Shown here: positions 4,978 through 7,896 of the stretch, piece by piece | Layout of the letters: the number at the start of each line of letters is the position of its first letter | Position numbering within the stretch: the first letter of the stretch is position 1 | Origin: Pseudomonadota bacterium | GTDB lineage: Bacteria; Pseudomonadota; Alphaproteobacteria; Sphingomonadales; Sphingomonadaceae | Assembly: GCA_023386515.1 (NCBI GenBank) | Contig: JAEWJQ010000044.1 | Coordinates: 1 to 7,896, forward strand | Direction of reading: 5' to 3' | DNA: 7,896 nucleotides | Notes under the pieces: model-generated | Databases searched by the model: none | What the model saw: the letters and a program-made list of their open reading frames with translations, nothing else | Told to the model about the DNA's origin: nothing | Translations under genes and position numbers: made by a program

Positions 4978-7896
4978 TCAGGACGCGCGGAATGCATAGC
5001 GTCCGGACGGAACCTCCACGCTGATGCGGCCGTCGCGACCGTTGCTCTGCCGGAACCGACCCGCGATCGGGCGCCCGCCTTCGACGATCGCCTGGCTGGA
5101 CGACGCGGGCAGTTGCACCGATGCCGTGGCGTTGGCGGGCACGACCAGATCGAGCGACACGCCCCCGTCACCCTGACGCTGCCAGCGGGTCGAGATCGTC
5201 CCGATCCGTGCATCGTAGCGCGCGCCCGCGGTCTTCAGCCGGGGGTCGAGCACGGGGCGCACTGCGAAGCGGCGGAAGCCCGGCGCGATCGGGTCGATGC
5301 CGGCGATTCGTCGGAACATGAAGCCGACGACCGCGCCCAGGGCATAATGGTTGAAGGAGTTCATCGATCGGTCGCCGGCGTCGCTGTTCCACCGCTCCCA
5401 AGTCGTCGTGGCGCCCTTGGCGATCATATAACCCCAGGACGGGAATTCCGTCCGGAGCAGCAAGTCGTAGACGAGCCGATCCTCCCCCGCATCGGCAAGC
5501 ACGTCGAGGCTGTAGGGCGTGCCAAGGAAACCGGTCGACAGCAACGTTCCGCGACGGCGGATGTCGGCGACCAGCCGGCGCACCGCCTCGGGCCGTCTTG
5601 CCGGCTCGAGCAATCCAAATTGTAGGGCAAGGATGTAGCCGGTCTGCGATCCGTTGCCGATCACGCCGTCCCCGGCCAGGAATTTGCGCCGGAACGCCTG
5701 CGCGAGACCAGCCGACATGGTTGCATAATAGGCGGCCTCTCGCTGCCGTCCGGAGGCGCGCGCCATGTCCGTCATCTGATCCACCGCACCTTTCCACATG
5801 GCGGTGCCGACCAGATCCTTGGGTGTCGTAGGATCGCCGGGCTGCACGGCATCGAGCGCGAGCCAGTCGGCATAATCGTTGCCCCGGCCTGTCTCCCATA
5901 CCAGGCCGGGATTGGCCGCGCGGATCGAATCGATGAAGCGGGTCATCGAGGTCCAATGCTGGTCGATCACCGCGGTATCGCCATAGCGCTGCCAGATGGT
6001 CCAGGGCAGCGCCACGCCCGCATCCCCCCAGCCCGGCGACGAGCCCGGTCCGGTGAAATGCGCCATATCCGCATTGGGTGCGATGTCGGGATAGTCGCCC
6101 GTATCGCGTTGCGCGTCGCGGACGTCGGCGAGGAAACGCTGGGTGAAGGCGGCGGTGTCCATGTTGAAGCTGGCCGCGTCCCAGAAGACATGGGCATCGC
6201 CCATCCAGCCCAGCCGTTCGTCGCGTTGCGGGCAATCGGTGGGAATGCCCATGAAGTTCGACCGCTGGCTCCACCGGCTGTTGAGCCACAGCCGCTGCGG
6301 GACATAGGCGTCGAGGTGGAGATCGCTCGTTTCCGCCAGATCGGTGTGGATCGGCACGCCGACGATCTCGTCCTTGGTCAGAGGCCGGCCCAGCCCCTCG
6401 ACCTGGACGTAGCGGAAGCCGTGATAGGTGAAGCGGGGCTCGTAGCGCTCGACATCGCCATCGCCGCGGAAGGTATAAAGGTCCGTCGCCTTCGCCTGGC
6501 GCAGGTTGGTCTGGTCGACGCTGCCATCGGCGTTGAGCAATTCGGCATAGCGGAGCGCGATCGTCCGACCGCGCGCGCCGCGGATCGCGATCCGCGACCA
6601 GCCGGCGAAATTTTGGCCGAAATCGACGACGCTGGCACCGTTCGGCAGCAGCGTGATGGCGACCGGGGGCAGGGTCTCCTGCCGCCGGATCGGCGGAACC
6701 GTCGCGGCCACCAGCGTGGCCCCCGCGGGTGGGGCCCCCGCCGCCGGATGCCAGCGCGCATCGGGACGGAAGGCCGATGTGCTCCAGCCGGCTTGCTCCC
6801 GCGTCGCGTCATAGTGTTCGCCGTCGTAGATCGTCGCGCTGACGATCGGCGATTCGGCGACCGTCCAGCCGTCGCCGGTGGCGACGATCTGCGTTCTGCC
6901 GTCCTCGTAACGGATTTCGAGCTGACCGAAGAGGCGCAACGGTGCGTCTCCGAACGAAAAGCGGCCATTGGGGGATACGAAACTGCCGTACCAGCCGTCG
7001 CCGACCATCACGCCGAGCACGTTGTCGCCCGCCACCAGCATGGGCGTTACGTCATCGACGCCGTAGAGGCAGTGTTTGCGATAGTCGGTGAACTCGGGGC
7101 GCAGCAGCGCGTCGTCCAGCCGCCGTCCGTTGATCTGCGCCTCATAGGCGCCCAGCGCGGTCAGATAGAGCCGGGCGGAGGCCACCTTGCCATCGATCCG
7201 GAACCGGGTGCGCAGCATCGTCGCGGGCAGCGGCGGCATCGGCGCGCCGCCCGGCGCCGGCAGGGTCGACGTCCAGCCGTTGTCGGTGAAGGCGAGCGAA
7301 CGCCAGCCGTCCGCTGGCGCACTGGCCACCCGCATCTTCTCGCCGGTGAAGCGGACCACCTGGCCATCGGCGAAGGTCGCGCGCACCAGCGCTGCCGCCC
7401 GGACGGTCGCATCGTCCCGCTGCCTGGCCTCGATCGCGACGACATGGTCGCCGGCGGGCAGCGGCAGGGGCACGGCCCAGGGACCGGCCACGCCCCAGCC
7501 GTTGGTCGCGGGCACGACGATCGGCTCGCCGTCGAGATAGACCCTGGCAGAGGTGCTGCACCCGGCCATGATCGTCACCTCGGCAGCGTCGACCAGGGTG
7601 AAGCGAAGCCGGAACCCCTGTAGGCTGCCCTTCGCGGCGAGCGGTGCCTGGCGCCACCCCAGGCCGGCTTCGCGATCGGCGCGCAGCACCGGCGTCTCCG
7701 CCGACAGCCAGTGGGCGGACCAGTCCTGCGGCGAGAGCAGGCCCATTTCCCACGATGCGATCGGCGACACCGCGGACACGCCGCGCTCGTCCCAGGCGGT
7801 GACCCGCCACCACGCCTGCATCCGCGAGCCGAGCGGCTTGCCGCGATAGGCGATGTCGAAACAGGCATCGCCTTCGGTCCGGCCGCTGTCCCAGAG
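4978..7896 (-). CDS. Alpha-L-rhamnosidase, GH78 (N-terminus beyond window)
   Basis: This is a glycoside hydrolase that releases terminal alpha-L-rhamnose from plant glycosides or polysaccharides by an inverting mechanism. In all, 972 residues are visible and the frame is open to the right edge, beginning LWDSGRTEGDACFDIAYRG. That is typical GH78 upstream sequence, so the first Met in the window (7821) is not the start. In window numbering, beta-sandwich domains cover about 1-440, including GAYEAQINGRRL (near 248) and VVDFGQNFAGWS (near 425). The catalytic (alpha/alpha)6 barrel follows, with DCPQRDERLGWMGD at 554-567 supplying the acidic general-acid cluster and WERWNSD with Glu834 matching the family's general base. 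A C-terminal beta domain ends near 945. The protein appears intact apart from the window cut. A signal peptide cannot be judged. The gene converges on tRNA-Met, and its operon partners lie outside to the right. It suggests scavenging of rhamnosides. Confidence 0.95.
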   Translation of the reverse strand, partial: LWDSGRTEGDACFDIAYRGKPLGSRMQAWWRVTAWDERGVSAVSPIASWEMGLLSPQDWSAHWLSAETPVLRADREAGLGWRQAPLAAKGSLQGFRLRFTLVDAAEVTIMAGCSTSARVYLDGEPIVVPATNGWGVAGPWAVPLPLPAGDHVVAIEARQRDDATVRAAALVRATFADGQVVRFTGEKMRVASAPADGWRSLAFTDNGWTSTLPAPGGAPMPPLPATMLRTRFRIDGKVASARLYLTALGAYEAQINGRRLDDALLRPEFTDYRKHCLYGVDDVTPMLVAGDNVLGVMVGDGWYGSFVSPNGRFSFGDAPLRLFGQLEIRYEDGRTQIVATGDGWTVAESPIVSATIYDGEHYDATREQAGWSTSAFRPDARWHPAAGAPPAGATLVAATVPPIRRQETLPPVAITLLPNGASVVDFGQNFAGWSRIAIRGARGRTIALRYAELLNADGSVDQTNLRQAKATDLYTFRGDGDVERYEPRFTYHGFRYVQVEGLGRPLTKDEIVGVPIHTDLAETSDLHLDAYVPQRLWLNSRWSQRSNFMGIPTDCPQRDERLGWMGDAHVFWDAASFNMDTAAFTQRFLADVRDAQRDTGDYPDIAPNADMAHFTGPGSSPGWGDAGVALPWTIWQRYGDTAVIDQHWTSMTRFIDSIRAANPGLVWETGRGNDYADWLALDAVQPGDPTTPKDLVGTAMWKGAVDQMTDMARASGRQREAAYYATMSAGLAQAFRRKFLAGDGVIGNGSQTGYILALQFGLLEPARRPEAVRRLVADIRRRGTLLSTGFLGTPYSLDVLADAGEDRLVYDLLLRTEFPSWGYMIAKGATTTWERWNSDAGDRSMNSFNHYALGAVVGFMFRRIAGIDPIAPGFRRFAVRPVLDPRLKTAGARYDARIGTISTRWQRQGDGGVSLDLVVPANATASVQLPASSSQAIVEGGRPIAGRFRQSNGRDGRISVEVPSGRYAFRAS

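Noticed and set aside
5956..7623. A 555-codon plus-strand open frame opposite the rhamnosidase.
   Set aside because: It is an antisense shadow caused by high GC at third codon positions. The minus strand encodes clear GH78 domains over the whole span.

Overview
The window looks like chromosomal DNA of a high-GC alphaproteobacterium, most likely a sphingomonad. This rests on the very high GC content, the form of the elongator tRNA-Met, and the mix of an Ald/AsnC pair, Kup, a 2'-5' RNA ligase-like protein and a large GH78 rhamnosidase. The assignment is inference from recalled families; no database search was possible.

Layout. Positions 1-223 hold no gene: a degenerate REP-like inverted repeat (28-103) and a candidate terminator (181-204) for the minus-strand operon beside it. 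Positions 224-1589 (minus) carry ald, alanine dehydrogenase, followed 40 bases later by a 72-residue DUF3072-type protein whose start lies at the foot of a perfect 12-bp hairpin. Divergent from ald, on the plus strand, is an AsnC/Lrp-family regulator (1713-2156), and the shared 123-base promoter region contains a 12-of-15 match to the E. coli Lrp consensus. This is the familiar arrangement of an amino-acid catabolic gene and its own local regulator.

From 2301 to 4759 (plus) come kup, a K+ uptake permease, and a 2H phosphoesterase of the 2'-5' RNA ligase family. Their junction is abnormal: Kup runs past its usual C-terminus without a stop, and the ligase frame has no usable start. Both defects fall on the same four bases, TTTA at 4232-4235. 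A single G at 4234 would restore both a kup stop (TGA) and a ligase start (TTG). This is the most notable point in the window and is either a real lesion or a base-call error.

Positions 4756-4942 hold a self-contained tRNA-Met(CAT) unit with a sigma-70-like promoter and an intrinsic terminator. From 4978 to the right edge (minus) is a GH78 alpha-L-rhamnosidase whose N-terminus lies outside the window. It converges on the tRNA and probably shares the terminator. It is the only accessory, sugar-scavenging function here; the rest is housekeeping. I see no phage, insertion sequence, CRISPR array or defence genes, and no convincing sign of a new multi-gene system.
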